A DNA stretch of 64,000 nt from Mycolicibacterium lutetiense (lineage in GTDB: Bacteria > Actinomycetota > Actinomycetes > Mycobacteriales > Mycobacteriaceae). Position 1 is the first letter of the stretch. Every line of letters starts with the position of its first letter. The notes beneath the pieces were generated by a model, which searched no databases, was not told where the DNA came from, and saw only the letters and a list, made by a program, of their open reading frames with translations. Where the stretch lies: positions 372,001 through 436,000 of the forward strand of contig NZ_JAGIOP010000001.1 in assembly GCF_017876775.1 (NCBI RefSeq), written 5' to 3'. Shown here piece after piece: positions 49,760 to 59,176 of this stretch. The position numbers and the translations under genes are program-made.

Positions 49760-51001
49760 TTACACCTCAGACCTCACCGGCTCGACTTTCCAACTGCAAT
49801 GGCCATAGAGGAGTCGAGCGGTCAGGAGCATCCCGCCGAGCAAAGCCGCAGTGAAAAGCCATGCACTGACCGCCAACTGGATACCGCCGCTGAGAGTGTG
49901 CCCGCTGGTGCATCCGCCGGCCATCCGGGCCCCGAAGATCACGAAAAACGATCCCACAAAGCATGCCAGTGCCCGCCTGGCGCGGCTGGGGCCGAATCGA
50001 TTACGCCATGACGGCGGCACGACAGGGCGGAACGCGTTGAAGCGACCGGTGATGAACAGTGCCGAGAACAGGGATCCGAGCAGCACGCCGAGAACGACCA
50101 GAGGCTCCCAGCCGATCGTGGCGAAGACCTCCCGGCTGTAGTCGAAGCCCGGCATGAAGAGGTGCCCCACCACCCACGAGTAGGTGGTCGACATGCCGAA
50201 GGGCTGCCGAAGGAACAGCGACAGCACCACGAGCGCGGCGACGAACGTGGCCGCCATGGCAGTGGCCCGCGCGAAGAAGGTCGCGCTGGGGACCTGCTGT
50301 GACGCCAGCCGCGACAGTAAGGCGGGCCGGGCCGGCACGGCCGCGCCTTCGGACAGGTAGGCAGACGTGTCTTCGGCAAAGGCCCGATCATGTTCATCGA
50401 GTGGGGCACAGGTGCCGCGTAGATCCTGAAAACACCGGTGCTTTCCCCCCACATATCGTGGGAGGTGGTACAGCAGCGTCAACGCGACTGCCGCGTAAGC
50501 GATTGCGATGATGAACATCGGGATGGGGCGGATGTCCGCGATGTCTCCGGTAGCTACCAGGTCACCGAGATCGGCGGTGTGCACCAGCCAACGGCCCGCA
50601 TCGGTCTGGTAGACCGCGGTCCAGGCCGCGGCGCCCAGGAATCCGCCGGGTAGCGCTGCAAGGGCATCCCGGCGCCCCTCCCCGAGGGCGATCATTTCGG
50701 TGCCCGGGAAGTAGCCGCTCACCGCTGCTCCGGCACCGAACAAGATCCCGCCGACGGTGACGCCGATCAGATACGTGGGCCTCGGTGAGAAGTGCATCGA
50801 GAATCCCAGCGCATAGAGGCCATACAGCAGGACAGCGCCGATCGCGGTGACAAACAGAAAGCAGCCGAGGAGGAGCCGGTCTACGAGCCTGGCAGTCCGG
50901 ATAATTGTTTCGGGGTTGCCGATTCCCCACAACGATGCCGGAACACTGAACGCCGCACCGATCAGCAGCCCCACCCATAACGGAGCGGTGACGCTGACCA
51001 T
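49760..51001 (-). CDS. YeeE/YedE-family sulphur-compound transporter
   Basis: The 413-residue protein has about nine to ten membrane helices and the YeeE/YedE cysteine motif GARMAGGCTSGHTLSGG near the C-terminus, with VTVGGILFGAGAAVSGYFPG as the first-half counterpart (the usual Cys there is Phe/Tyr). Homologues import thiosulphate or related sulphur species. ATG 51001 has AGGAGG 5 nt upstream. Confidence 0.87.
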   Translation of the reverse strand: MVSVTAPLWVGLLIGAAFSVPASLWGIGNPETIIRTARLVDRLLLGCFLFVTAIGAVLLYGLYALGFSMHFSPRPTYLIGVTVGGILFGAGAAVSGYFPGTEMIALGEGRRDALAALPGGFLGAAAWTAVYQTDAGRWLVHTADLGDLVATGDIADIRPIPMFIIAIAYAAVALTLLYHLPRYVGGKHRCFQDLRGTCAPLDEHDRAFAEDTSAYLSEGAAVPARPALLSRLASQQVPSATFFARATAMAATFVAALVVLSLFLRQPFGMSTTYSWVVGHLFMPGFDYSREVFATIGWEPLVVLGVLLGSLFSALFITGRFNAFRPVVPPSWRNRFGPSRARRALACFVGSFFVIFGARMAGGCTSGHTLSGGIQLAVSAWLFTAALLGGMLLTARLLYGHCSWKVEPVRSEV

Positions 51002-51038
51002 GCGCACCTCCTGAGGCAGTGGCTGTGGGACCTGGCCG

Positions 51039-51362
51039 TCAGAAGTTGGGCGTGCTCACGTCTTCGAGTGCCTGCCGGGGGCCCGTCGGCGCGGTCGGCG
51101 CAGTAGGAACCGTCTTGATCTCCGCCGAACCGCACTCAGCACCGTGGACCCCCGGTGGGCACAGGCTGTTGCTGCTCGGCGAGTTCGGGACCAGGTACGG
51201 AATGCAATTGCCGGTGTAGGTGTCCTGCTCCTCGCCGTTGGAGCAGGCGGCCAGCACGGTCGAGGGAACGGGTAAGGCGTCGATCGCCGTCGTCGCTGCC
51301 AGGACCGCGATCGCGGAGCAGGAGGTGAGGATCAGCTGTCGGGTAGTGATCAGGGCTGTCAT
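51039..51362 (-). CDS. Small secreted protein, Ibp1-like
   Basis: The 107-residue product has a signal peptide (LILTSCSAIAVLAATTAIDA) and a mature part with AACSNGEEQDTYTGNCIPYL then VPNSPS, the pattern of mycobacterial proteins annotated as intersectin-EH-binding protein Ibp1. The C-terminus is Pro/Thr-rich. The function is unknown; the annotation name is historical and not evidence of role. Confidence 0.7.
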   Translation of the reverse strand: MTALITTRQLILTSCSAIAVLAATTAIDALPVPSTVLAACSNGEEQDTYTGNCIPYLVPNSPSSNSLCPPGVHGAECGSAEIKTVPTAPTAPTGPRQALEDVSTPNF

Positions 51363-51403
51363 GTCGTTCGCTTTCACCGCGTGGTGGAGGGGATTCTGGT
51401 GGA

Positions 51404-51835
51404 TCACGGCGTGAGATTCAGGACTGCCTTGCCGTACTCAAGGTCAGCCGGCACCGAGACGTGGTCATGAAAGACGCGCCAAACACCGTCGACGTGCCTC
51501 ATGCATGCCGTCCACCGCAGCCACATGTCGATGTCCCGGCCACTGGCCAGGGTGCCGCGGACATGGTTGAGGCTGTGTACGAACGCGATGTCACCCTCGG
51601 TGGTGACGGTCAACTCGTGCACGTCGTAACCGATCGGTCCGGTGTAGGCGGTGAAGACCTCATGCCAGGCCCGCCGCTTGTTGTCGTCACCGGCGTACCG
51701 CAGGGGCGCCCCGAGGTCGAAGGAGACGACGTCGGGCGCATAGAGAGCTGTGAGCGTGTCGAGATCGCGCGCACGGATCGCATTCACACCCTCAGCGATG
51801 CGTTCTCGAATGGCCGCTTCAGTCACAAGTATCAC
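51404..51835 (-). CDS. SnoaL-like (NTF2-fold) protein
   Basis: The 143-residue protein has the SnoaL-like pattern EGVNAIRARDLDTLTALYAP, DVVSFDLGAPLRYAGDD and WRVFHDHVSVP. NTF2-fold proteins include isomerases, cyclases and binding proteins; the substrate here is unknown. The start may be 51835 or the GTG three codons later. It lies 42 bp upstream of the Ibp1-like gene. Confidence 0.85.
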   Translation of the reverse strand: MILVTEAAIRERIAEGVNAIRARDLDTLTALYAPDVVSFDLGAPLRYAGDDNKRRAWHEVFTAYTGPIGYDVHELTVTTEGDIAFVHSLNHVRGTLASGRDIDMWLRWTACMRHVDGVWRVFHDHVSVPADLEYGKAVLNLTP

Positions 51836-51884
51836 GGTAGGCCACCGCCGCCGTCAGGCACCGGAAATCAGACGGCGGGCCGGT

Positions 51885-52082
51885 TCACGGGGTGGAGCAG
51901 GCGCCACCGGATTCGGGGCCATCAAGTGCGGGCGAGTCAGTGCCGAAGGAATCCGCGTCGGCGAGAACTGTGTAGCCCTCCCACTTTTCGCCACCTGGCC
52001 CGCTCACCCACACCTTGTCCTGCGTCGCGAAACAGCAGGTTGTGCTGGACTCGACTTCGACGCCGAGATGGTTCAGTGTCCC
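51885..52082 (-). pseudogene. Remnant of a CadI/ArsI-type glyoxalase
   Basis: In one frame GTLNHLGVEVESSTTCCFAT and then QDKVWVSGPGGEKWEGYTVL match the C-terminal half of CadI/ArsI glyoxalase-fold proteins (LNHLGVEV; TCC-QDKVWV-GPGG-W-YTVLAD). About 20 or more residues normally between VEV and the TCC motif are missing, and the N-terminal 40-50 residues are gone. No start codon of its own is evident, and it abuts the DUF4193 stop. Confidence 0.68.
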
Positions 52083-52083
52083 A

Positions 52084-52380
52084 TCAGACGCACTCGACGC
52101 AGAGCTGCTGCTCACCCTTCTGGAGTGCCAAGCGGTTGCGGTGCTGCACCAGGAAACAGCTGGAACAGGTGAACTCGTCAGCCTGCTTCGGGACGACCCG
52201 CACGGTCAGCTCCTCGCCGGAGAGGTCGGCGTCGGGCAGGTCGAACGAATCGACCACCTCGTCCTCGTCGATGACCGTGGTGTTGGTCGCTGTCCGCCGC
52301 TGGGTGGCCAGCTCTTCCAGCGACTCGTCGCTGGTCTCGTCGGTCTCCTTGACGCGCGGGGCGTCGTAATCAGTAGCCAT
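52084..52380 (-). CDS. DUF4193 protein
   Basis: The 98-residue product is acidic (DETSDESLEELATQRRTATN, VIDEDEVVDSFDLPDADLSG). It ends in a CxxC-x17-CxxC-type ribbon (FTCSSCFLVQHRNRLALQKG, QLCVECV), the mark of DUF4193, a family of actinobacteria often near RNA-polymerase-linked genes. ATG 52380 is preceded by GGAGG at about 8 nt. Confidence 0.93.
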   Translation of the reverse strand: MATDYDAPRVKETDETSDESLEELATQRRTATNTTVIDEDEVVDSFDLPDADLSGEELTVRVVPKQADEFTCSSCFLVQHRNRLALQKGEQQLCVECV

Positions 52381-52537
52381 TGATGATCCCTCCTAAGTTC
52401 AAGACCAATGTCTGGCCAACGCCGCGATGGGACTCCTTGTTCCCAGGGCGCACGGCCGGTAAACGTCGGGTGCACGTTAGCCGTTCAAACCCCCACAGTC
52501 GTCATCGGCAGACGTGATGCTGAGTACAGTCGTCGGC

Positions 52538-52840
52538 GTGCATGACGATGTCAAAGGTTCGGACGCCGAGATTTTCGATGACGCTGAGCTTGATGAGTAC
52601 CTCGATGACGATGCGGATCTGGAGGACAACGGCCAGGTGATCTCGATCCGTCGCGCCGATGGGGAGGAGCTCCTCACCATCGTCGCCCAGGACGACGAGT
52701 GGAATGTCGACCTGCAGCCCGGGGGCTCCGTGCAGAGCGCATTCCTCGGTTCGCGACGCGACACCCCGGTGTGGATCAACGCCCTCGACGGCCAGATCGA
52801 GCGTGACGACGACGGCACCTACGTCATCCGCATCGACTGA
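52538..52840 (+). CDS. Acidic hypothetical protein, about 100 aa
   Basis: The product ([20 protein letters not shown] ... YVIRID) is strongly acidic at the N-terminus with a small beta domain ([20 protein letters not shown]). No family is recognised. TACAGT at 52525 lies 7 nt before GTG 52538, so a leaderless start there is preferred over GTG 52514 or ATG 52517. It is divergent from DUF4193. Confidence 0.7.
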   Translation: MHDDVKGSDAEIFDDAELDEYLDDDADLEDNGQVISIRRADGEELLTIVAQDDEWNVDLQPGGSVQSAFLGSRRDTPVWINALDGQIERDDDGTYVIRID

Positions 52841-52913
52841 CCTTCGAACGGTCTTTGCGCTCGTAGTGAGCGCAACCGTGGTGCTGCCACACCCCTTCGC
52901 CGATGGTGACGGG

Positions 52914-53843
52914 GTGTCCTCTCTACGTGTAGTGAAGCTCGGCGCCCACATCGGAGCCCGCATCGACGGAATCGACGTCAACGGCAGCCTCGACACCGCC
53001 ACGGTGTCCGCGATCAACGATGCCCTCCTCGAGCACAAGGTCATCTTCTTCCGCGGACAACACCACCTCGACGATGACGGTCAGTTGGCATTCGCCCGAT
53101 TGCTGGGCACGCCGACGGGAGCACACCCGACTGTCACCTCACGCGGCGACCGGATCCTGCCCATCGACTCGCGGTATGACAAGGCCAACAGTTGGCACAC
53201 CGATGTGACGTTCGTCGACCGCATCCCGAAGGCCTCGCTGCTGAGGGCGGTGACGCTGCCTCACTACGGCGGCACCACGACGTGGGCGTCGACCGAGGCG
53301 GCGTACGACCAGCTGCCAGAGTCGCTGCGTGCGCTGGTCGAGAACCTGCGGGCGGTGCACACCAATCAATACGACTACGCAGCCGGTGATCAGGTCGACC
53401 ACGAGGGCCGGCCCGTTGTTGCTGACGGCCACCGTCAGTACCGCGAAGAGTTCGAGTCCGAGTACTACGAGACCGAACATCCGGTGGTGCGGATCCATCC
53501 CGAGACCGGTAAACGGGTGCTGCTGCTGGGGCACTTCATCAAACAGTTCGTCGGGCTCAGCGCCACCGAGTCCGCCACCCTGTTCCAACTGCTCCAGAAC
53601 CGGGTCATCAAGCTGGAGAACACGATTCGATGGAACTGGGAGCTAGGAGACCTGGCGATCTGGGACAACCGGGCGACCCAGCACTACGCGGTGGCCGACT
53701 ACGACGATCAGTTCCGCCGGCTGAGCCGGATCACGCTGGCCGGTGATATCCCGCTGGATGCCCACGGCCGGCGCAGCCGGGTGATCGCCGGCGACGCATC
53801 CCGATATTCCGAGGTCATCACACCGGTCGCGCTGGCCGGCTGA
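52914..53843 (+). CDS. TauD/TfdA alpha-ketoglutarate dioxygenase
   Basis: The 309-residue protein is a Fe(II)/2-oxoglutarate dioxygenase: [20 protein letters not shown] at the N-terminus, HTD iron ligands in [10 protein letters not shown], distal His in [11 protein letters not shown] and 2-oxoglutarate Arg in [10 protein letters not shown]. Family members release sulphite from taurine or alkylsulphates, or act on other acids. GTG 52914 gives the usual N-terminus. A sulphur role would fit the nearby YeeE/YedE gene, but this is inference. Confidence 0.9.
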   Translation: MSSLRVVKLGAHIGARIDGIDVNGSLDTATVSAINDALLEHKVIFFRGQHHLDDDGQLAFARLLGTPTGAHPTVTSRGDRILPIDSRYDKANSWHTDVTFVDRIPKASLLRAVTLPHYGGTTTWASTEAAYDQLPESLRALVENLRAVHTNQYDYAAGDQVDHEGRPVVADGHRQYREEFESEYYETEHPVVRIHPETGKRVLLLGHFIKQFVGLSATESATLFQLLQNRVIKLENTIRWNWELGDLAIWDNRATQHYAVADYDDQFRRLSRITLAGDIPLDAHGRRSRVIAGDASRYSEVITPVALAG

Positions 53844-53869
53844 CCGGCTGACCAGGCGCGGCCTGCCGG

Positions 53870-54163
53870 TCAGAGCCGGTCCATCTCCCGAGCCATCAGG
53901 CTGCTCTCCAGATAGCTGTACCGCGACGGGTAGTAGGGAGCGTGCCGCCGGTCTGCAAGGGCGTGCCAATGTTCCGCCACGGATGACATCGCATGGGACA
54001 TGACCGTGAGGACGTGGTGGTCATTGCGGGTACCCGCTGCGGCGGCGGTGCTGAAGAGCACCTGCTGTTCGGTGATGAGCACCGGCTTGTGCGTATGCCG
54101 GCGCGTTGTGGTCGGGATTGGGGCTTCGCGTCTGATGGCGGAAACCGGATGGAAAACGCTCAT
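53870..54163 (-). CDS. Hypothetical protein, 97 aa
   Basis: ATG 54163 has AGAGGAAG about 7 nt upstream. The C-terminal half is distinctive (SSVAEHWHALADRRHAPYYP, SRYSYLESSLMAREMDRL). No family is recognised, and there is no signal peptide. It converges with the TauD gene, 26 bp between the stops. Confidence 0.6.
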   Translation of the reverse strand: MSVFHPVSAIRREAPIPTTTRRHTHKPVLITEQQVLFSTAAAAGTRNDHHVLTVMSHAMSSVAEHWHALADRRHAPYYPSRYSYLESSLMAREMDRL

Positions 54164-54573
54164 GTCGAAACTTCCTCTGAACCAAGCGCCGTACTGTCCA
54201 GCGCTCTCATGCAGAAAACGTACGACTGACCCAGGTCAATACTCACGCGTAGTGCACTACCTCAATAAGGGGCATCTGCGGCTGAACGTCCTTTTACAGG
54301 AGCGGTTCTCACGGCGGTGAGATGGACAGGCCCGGCGATTTGTAAAGTCCACCACGCGGGTTGCCATTGGCCGATGGCGTCACTTCCGGACGTTCCCCGC
54401 GCAACTATCTTCCCGCACAGGACAATTCGATGATCCATGTAGCCCGGTTTGCACGCCCCGCCCCGCGGCGTGATCGCCCGTGGCGAACCGTGCACGGGTA
54501 AATACCGCCCTAATTGCAGTGACGGCGATAGCGTGAGGACTCGTCGTTTCACACCTGGTTAGGAGACTGAGCG
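54164..54573. other. Intergenic region upstream of the amino-acid ABC importer
   Basis: These 410 bp hold no gene I can support. Visible items are a 10-bp palindrome CCGTGCACGG at about 54489 and the AGGAG ribosome site of the ABC gene at 54561. The promoter of the importer should lie here, but no hexamers are convincing. Confidence 0.4.
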
Positions 54574-56052
54574 ATGAGAGCCGAATCTGCGTCGGTCGGC
54601 GGTATCGCCGGAATCATCCGGTCCCCGCACCGACTGCTGGCCGCCGTCGTGGCGTTGCTCGTCGGGTTGTTCGGGGCCGCGCTGCTATCCCCGGCACGGG
54701 CCGCGGCTGACGGTGAGACCTACACCGTCGCGACCGACATCACCTTCGCGCCGTTCGAATTCCAGGACGCGCAAGGAAAATTCGTCGGGATCGATATCGA
54801 CCTCCTGAACGAGATCGCGGCGAACCAGAGGTTCAACGTCTCCATCAAACCGTTGGGCTTCGACGCCGCGCTGCAGGCCGTCCAGGCCGACCAGGCCGAC
54901 GGCGTGATCGCCGGCATGTCGATCACCGATGAGCGCAAGAAGGTCTTCGACTTCTCCGACCCGTACTTCGAATCCGGCGTGCAGATGGCGGTGCTGGCCG
55001 GCAACGAGGACATCAAGTCCTATGCCGATCTCAAGGGCAAACGGGTCGCGGTCAAGAACGGCACCCAGGGCGCCGATTTCGCTGCGTCGATCAAGGACAA
55101 GTACGGCTTCCAGATCGTCTCGTTCGCGGATTCGGCCTCGATGTTCGAGGAAGTCAAGACCGGTAACTCCGTGGCCGTCTTCGAGGACTACCCCGTGCTC
55201 GCCTACGGCATCCAGCAGGGCAACGGGTTCAAGACCGTGACGCCGAAGGAGAAGGGTTCCAGCTACGGTTTCGCGGTCAACAAGGGTCGCAACGCCGAGT
55301 TGTTGACCAAGTTCAACGCGGGTCTGGCGCAGCTCAAGGAGTCCGGCCGGTACGACGAGATCGTCGAGAAGTATCTCGGTGAAGGGGCCACAACGGCCGA
55401 CAACTCCTTCGTCGGACTACTCGAGAGCACCTTCCCGTTCCTCATGACCGGCCTGAAGATGACGCTGATCCTGACTGTGGTGTCCATCGCCATCGCGCTG
55501 GTGCTCGGAATCATCTTCGGACTCTTCCGGGTGTCGCGCTCGATCGTGTTGCGGGCCATCGGCACGACGTTCGTCGACATCTTCCGCGGCACGCCGCTAC
55601 TGGTGCAGGCCTTCTTCATCTACTTCGGCATCCCGACGGCACTCGGCTTCCAGATGACGGCGCTGACCGCGGGCATCATCACGCTGTCGCTCAATGCCGG
55701 GGCCTACATGACCGAGATCGTCCGCGGCGGAATCCAGGCGGTGGACAAGGGCCAGATGGAGGCGGCCCGCAGCCTGGGTATCGGTTATCTGCCGACAATG
55801 CGCAAAGTCATCCTGCCGCAGGCGATTCGCACCATGATCCCGTCCTACATCAACCAATTCGTGATCACCCTCAAGGACACCTCGATCCTGTCGGTGATCG
55901 GTATCGCCGAGTTGACCCAGACCGGACGGCTGATCATCGCCCGCAATTACCAGTCGTTCACGATGTGGCTGATCATCGGCATCATCTACTTCATCGTGAT
56001 CATGGCGCTGACCAAGTTCTCTGACCGGCTAGAGAAGAGGATCGTGAAATGA
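54574..56052 (+). CDS. Amino-acid ABC transporter, fused substrate-binding and permease protein (GlnH-GlnP type)
   Basis: The 492-residue fusion has a signal/anchor helix, an SBP_bac_3 domain (about 45-270: [57 protein letters not shown]) and a BPD_transp_1 permease domain (about 285-490) with the EAA loop [20 protein letters not shown]. It would import glutamine, glutamate or a related polar amino acid. ATG 54574 has AGGAG at about 8 nt. Confidence 0.95.
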   Translation: MRAESASVGGIAGIIRSPHRLLAAVVALLVGLFGAALLSPARAAADGETYTVATDITFAPFEFQDAQGKFVGIDIDLLNEIAANQRFNVSIKPLGFDAALQAVQADQADGVIAGMSITDERKKVFDFSDPYFESGVQMAVLAGNEDIKSYADLKGKRVAVKNGTQGADFAASIKDKYGFQIVSFADSASMFEEVKTGNSVAVFEDYPVLAYGIQQGNGFKTVTPKEKGSSYGFAVNKGRNAELLTKFNAGLAQLKESGRYDEIVEKYLGEGATTADNSFVGLLESTFPFLMTGLKMTLILTVVSIAIALVLGIIFGLFRVSRSIVLRAIGTTFVDIFRGTPLLVQAFFIYFGIPTALGFQMTALTAGIITLSLNAGAYMTEIVRGGIQAVDKGQMEAARSLGIGYLPTMRKVILPQAIRTMIPSYINQFVITLKDTSILSVIGIAELTQTGRLIIARNYQSFTMWLIIGIIYFIVIMALTKFSDRLEKRIVK

Positions 56053-56822
56053 CCCAGCTGGTACCGGAAGCCGCGGCCGCCGAGCCCGCGGGCACCGTCA
56101 AGATCCGCGTCGAGGGCCTCAAGAAGTCATTCGGCGATCTGGTGGTACTCGATGGCATCGACACCACCGTCGGTAAGGGTGAGGTGGTCTGCGTCATTGG
56201 GCCGTCGGGGTCGGGCAAATCCACGTTCCTGCGCTGCCTCAACAAGCTCGAGGAGATCACCGCGGGCAAGGTCACCGTGGACGAGTTCGACCTCACCGAC
56301 CGGAGGGTGGACCTGGACAAGGTCCGTCAGCACATCGGCATGGTGTTCCAGCACTTCAACCTGTTCCCGCATATGACCGTGATCGACAACGTCACGTTGG
56401 CGCCGCTGCTGACCAAGAAGATGAACAAGGCCGCTGCCGAGAAGCGGGCCATGGAGCTGCTGACCCAGGTCGGGCTGGCGGAGAAGGCCAACGTCAAACC
56501 GTCCACGTTGTCCGGTGGCCAGAAACAGCGTGTCGCGATCGCCCGGGCACTGGCGATGAACCCGTCGATCATGCTGTTCGACGAAGCCACCAGCGCGCTG
56601 GACCCCGAGATGGTCGGTGACGTGCTGCAGGTGCTGCGCGACCTGGCCGATGGTGGCATGACGATGGTGGTGGTCACCCACGAGATGGGGTTCGCCCGCG
56701 AGGTGGCCTCTCGGGTGATCTTCATGGCCGACGGCAACATCGTCGAGGACGACACCCCGGCCGAGGTGTTCAACAACCCCAAACACCCTCGACTGCAGGA
56801 GTTTCTGTCGAAGGTGCTGTAG
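56049..56822 (+). CDS. glnQ: Amino-acid ABC transporter ATPase (GlnQ type)
   Basis: The 257-residue ATPase has Walker [11 protein letters not shown]-loop [18 protein letters not shown], signature [15 protein letters not shown], Walker [15 protein letters not shown] and switch [14 protein letters not shown]. It powers the upstream fused permease, to which it is coupled by an ATGA overlap. Confidence 0.95.
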   Translation: MTQLVPEAAAAEPAGTVKIRVEGLKKSFGDLVVLDGIDTTVGKGEVVCVIGPSGSGKSTFLRCLNKLEEITAGKVTVDEFDLTDRRVDLDKVRQHIGMVFQHFNLFPHMTVIDNVTLAPLLTKKMNKAAAEKRAMELLTQVGLAEKANVKPSTLSGGQKQRVAIARALAMNPSIMLFDEATSALDPEMVGDVLQVLRDLADGGMTMVVVTHEMGFAREVASRVIFMADGNIVEDDTPAEVFNNPKHPRLQEFLSKVL

Positions 56823-56823
56823 C

Positions 56824-57504
56824 TCAGCCCTGCTCGACCACGTTGGACTGACCCGACTTGGACACATCAGGTTCGCCCGTGTAGAACGTGACCCGGTTGT
56901 CGAATCCAGATACCCCGATGGTGTCGACGGATTCGACGATGACGACGTTCTCGACACCGGACACGGTGATCGCGGCGCAGTGGCCGGTGATCTCCACTTC
57001 GTTCTCGATGCCGCTGACGATCACGATGTTGTCCCGGCACTCGAGGGCCCGGTGCCCGTTGATACCTGAGACGGTTACCGTCTCTCCCGCCGGAACCTGC
57101 GTCGGCGCAACGGGTCCGGGAAGGGGCATCTGGCTGACGACAGTCCGCGTCGTGGATCGGCTGTCGGTGAACGTGTCGGTGCTTCCGGAATCGTCGCTGC
57201 TGAACATCGCAAAGCTCGCGACACCGCCGGCCACCGCCATCATCGTCACCACGCCGACCATAAAGAGCAACGGCGCGTTGCCCGTCTTGCGCTGTGGTGG
57301 CGTCGGCGCCGGATACGGTTCGTAGCCCGGCCACGGCGCAGGCGGACCAGGGGGCGGCGGCGGGAACGTGTTGCCGTGGGTCCAGGGCCGGGTCGGAGGC
57401 GGAACGGCGGAATGCCCCGTGCCGAGCTCGGATGAGCGGGCGGCGTCGGCGAGCGGGCGTTCCAACTCGCGGATGCGGGCCTCAGGGTCGTCCTTCGGAT
57501 CCAT
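56824..57504 (-). CDS. DUF3060 membrane-anchored protein
   Basis: The 226-residue product (MDPKDDPEARIRELERPLAD) has a Pro-rich cytoplasmic part, one helix (PLLFMVGVVTMMAVAGGVAS) and an extracytoplasmic beta-helix-like DUF3060 domain with repeated short strands (VSGIENEVEITGHCAAITVS, GVENVVIVESVDTIGVSGFD). The function is unknown. ATG 57504 is chosen; ATG 57522 would add six residues. It converges with glnQ. Confidence 0.85.
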   Translation of the reverse strand: MDPKDDPEARIRELERPLADAARSSELGTGHSAVPPPTRPWTHGNTFPPPPPGPPAPWPGYEPYPAPTPPQRKTGNAPLLFMVGVVTMMAVAGGVASFAMFSSDDSGSTDTFTDSRSTTRTVVSQMPLPGPVAPTQVPAGETVTVSGINGHRALECRDNIVIVSGIENEVEITGHCAAITVSGVENVVIVESVDTIGVSGFDNRVTFYTGEPDVSKSGQSNVVEQG

Positions 57505-57748
57505 GCGCAGATGCTCGCACATTGGGCAGCTGATGCGGGCGGGAAGCGCCGTTGCCGATTCTCCACTTCGTTTGCTGATTGTGGACTTTGCGAACGTGCT
57601 GCGACGGCAACGTCCAGGTGTGCCATCGGCAGGCAAAGTGATTGATCCATAACCAGTCTGACGGTCATGCCGCATGCCCCGAAATGCCATTCGCCCGGCG
57701 TAGGCTTGCGGGTACAGGGCGTTAGCTGCGTGTGGAAGAGGAGCCTGA

Positions 57749-58600
57749 GTGCCTCAGACAGGACGATGGACTGGTGACCCGGTCTGGCTGGCCGACATTC
57801 TTCGTGCCGAAGGTGTCGACCTCGTCGAATACCCCGGTTGGCGGACACGGGGACACGGCGATTTCAAGGACATCCGCGGGGTCATGGTGCACCACACCGG
57901 ATCGGACACGGCCACCGCCGCATCGATCGCGAACGGCCGCCCGGACCTCGCCGGCCCGTTGTCGCAGCTGCACATCGCGCGCGACGGCACGGTGACCATC
58001 GTGGCGCTCGGCGTTGCGTGGCATGCCGGTGCCGGCATGTATCCGTGGTTGCCGACGAACATGGGTAATTGGCACCTGATCGGTATCGAGTGTGCCAACA
58101 GCGGTACCAGTCCGACGGCTCCGCACCGTGAGAACTGGCCTGACGCACAGTATTTCGCGCTGGTTCGGAGCTGCGCGGCGATCAACCGCAGACTGGCGCA
58201 GAGTTCGGCGCGCACCATCGGTCACAAGGAGTACGCGGGCCGGGCGCAGGGTAAGTGGGATCCGGGGGCCATCGACATGGACGTCCTGCGCGCCGACATT
58301 CAGGACCGGATCGGCCACATCGAGAAACCGGCACCGACGCCCAGGCCGACGGCTCCGGTGGGGCAGTACGCCGAGGTCCTGCTGTTCCGGCCGATGGAGG
58401 GCCCGGAGGTTGCAGCACTACAGCGCCGGCTCAAGAGCGCCTACGCGGAGTATGCGGGGGATCTCAAAGTCGACGGTGTCTTCGGTCCGCAAACCGAGGC
58501 GGCGGTCAAGGAGTTTCAGCGTCGCACCCCCGGCCTCAGGGTCGACGGCATCGTCGGCCCCGCCACCGCCACCGCCACCGCCGCCGCACTGCGGCTCTGA
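57749..58600 (+). CDS. Lysin-like N-acetylmuramoyl-L-alanine amidase with peptidoglycan-binding domain
   Basis: The 283-residue protein has an Amidase_2/PGRP domain (about 10-180: zinc His in GVMVHHTGSD, AWHAGAG, IGIECANSG, IGHKEYAGRAQGKWDPG) and a C-terminal PG_binding_1 domain (VAALQRRLKSAYAEYAGDLK, VDGVFGPQTEAAVKEFQRRT). This is the layout of mycobacteriophage endolysins, yet it stands alone without holin or tail genes. No signal peptide is seen. It may be a domesticated phage lysin. Confidence 0.88.
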   Translation: MPQTGRWTGDPVWLADILRAEGVDLVEYPGWRTRGHGDFKDIRGVMVHHTGSDTATAASIANGRPDLAGPLSQLHIARDGTVTIVALGVAWHAGAGMYPWLPTNMGNWHLIGIECANSGTSPTAPHRENWPDAQYFALVRSCAAINRRLAQSSARTIGHKEYAGRAQGKWDPGAIDMDVLRADIQDRIGHIEKPAPTPRPTAPVGQYAEVLLFRPMEGPEVAALQRRLKSAYAEYAGDLKVDGVFGPQTEAAVKEFQRRTPGLRVDGIVGPATATATAAALRL

Positions 58601-58647
58601 GGCTCCGCTGGGCAAATTCACGCACTCGGGGTTCCGGGGTGGAGGTG

Positions 58648-58666
58648 TTGCCTTAGGCTAACCAAA
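58648..58666. promoter_or_regulatory. Candidate IdeR (iron) box
   Basis: TTGCCTTAGGCTAACCAAA agrees with the mycobacterial IdeR 19-mer at 15 of 19 positions, with a perfect TTAGGCTAA core. It lies 48 bp upstream of the MTB12-like start. A GGTTAACC palindrome is at 58674-58681. The core match is good; the left arm is poor. Confidence 0.5.
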
Positions 58667-58713
58667 CTTCTATGGTTAACCGCATATTTATCCTCCAAAT
58701 TAAGGAACCGCTG

Positions 58714-59169
58714 ATGAAGCGCCTGTTTCCGCTAGTCGCCAGCGCCGCAGCCGTAACACTCGCGGTGTCCCTGGCACCGTCGGCCGCCGCCGAGGATTTC
58801 GCCATCACCGCTCCCGTCCCCACGTTGGAGGAGCTGAATGCGCAGATCCAGCTACTCGTGGCGAGCCCCGCGCCGGATTACGTCAAGGCCGCGCAACTGG
58901 AAGGCGGACCTCGGGCGGTCATCGTGCCGAAGATGGTCTACCGGATCGGCGTCTTCCGTGCGCCGAAAGGCTCGGCTGTGGTGACCGGGCCGGAAACCCA
59001 CGACGGCACCAGCCACACCGCGGTGATCAACGGCAGCCGCCAAGGACAACCGACGCTCCAGATCCCCGCCGAATGGCGCTACATCGACGGACAGTGGAAG
59101 CTCGCGAGCAAGTCGATGTGTAGCGGCATCTCGACGCTGGGTCTGCCCATTCCGTGCAATTTCCAGTGA
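58714..59169 (+). CDS. Secreted protein related to low-molecular-weight antigen MTB12
   Basis: ATG 58714 follows AAGGAA by about 7 nt. The 151-residue product has a signal peptide ending PSAAAED and a mature domain with TLEELNAQIQLLVASPAPDY, GGPRAVIVPKMVYRIG and QIPAEWRYIDGQWKLASKSM, an NTF2-like pattern of the MTB12/CFP2 type. The relationship is distant. It stands first in a run of four genes (secreted protein, ABC ATPase, ABC permease, methyltransferase). Confidence 0.65.
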   Translation: MKRLFPLVASAAAVTLAVSLAPSAAAEDFAITAPVPTLEELNAQIQLLVASPAPDYVKAAQLEGGPRAVIVPKMVYRIGVFRAPKGSAVVTGPETHDGTSHTAVINGSRQGQPTLQIPAEWRYIDGQWKLASKSMCSGISTLGLPIPCNFQ

Positions 59170-59176
59170 CCAGGCC

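Noticed and set aside
54262..54552. 96-codon minus-strand frame upstream of the amino-acid importer
   Set aside because: No ribosome site or recognisable domain, and it would cover the importer promoter; treated as non-coding.
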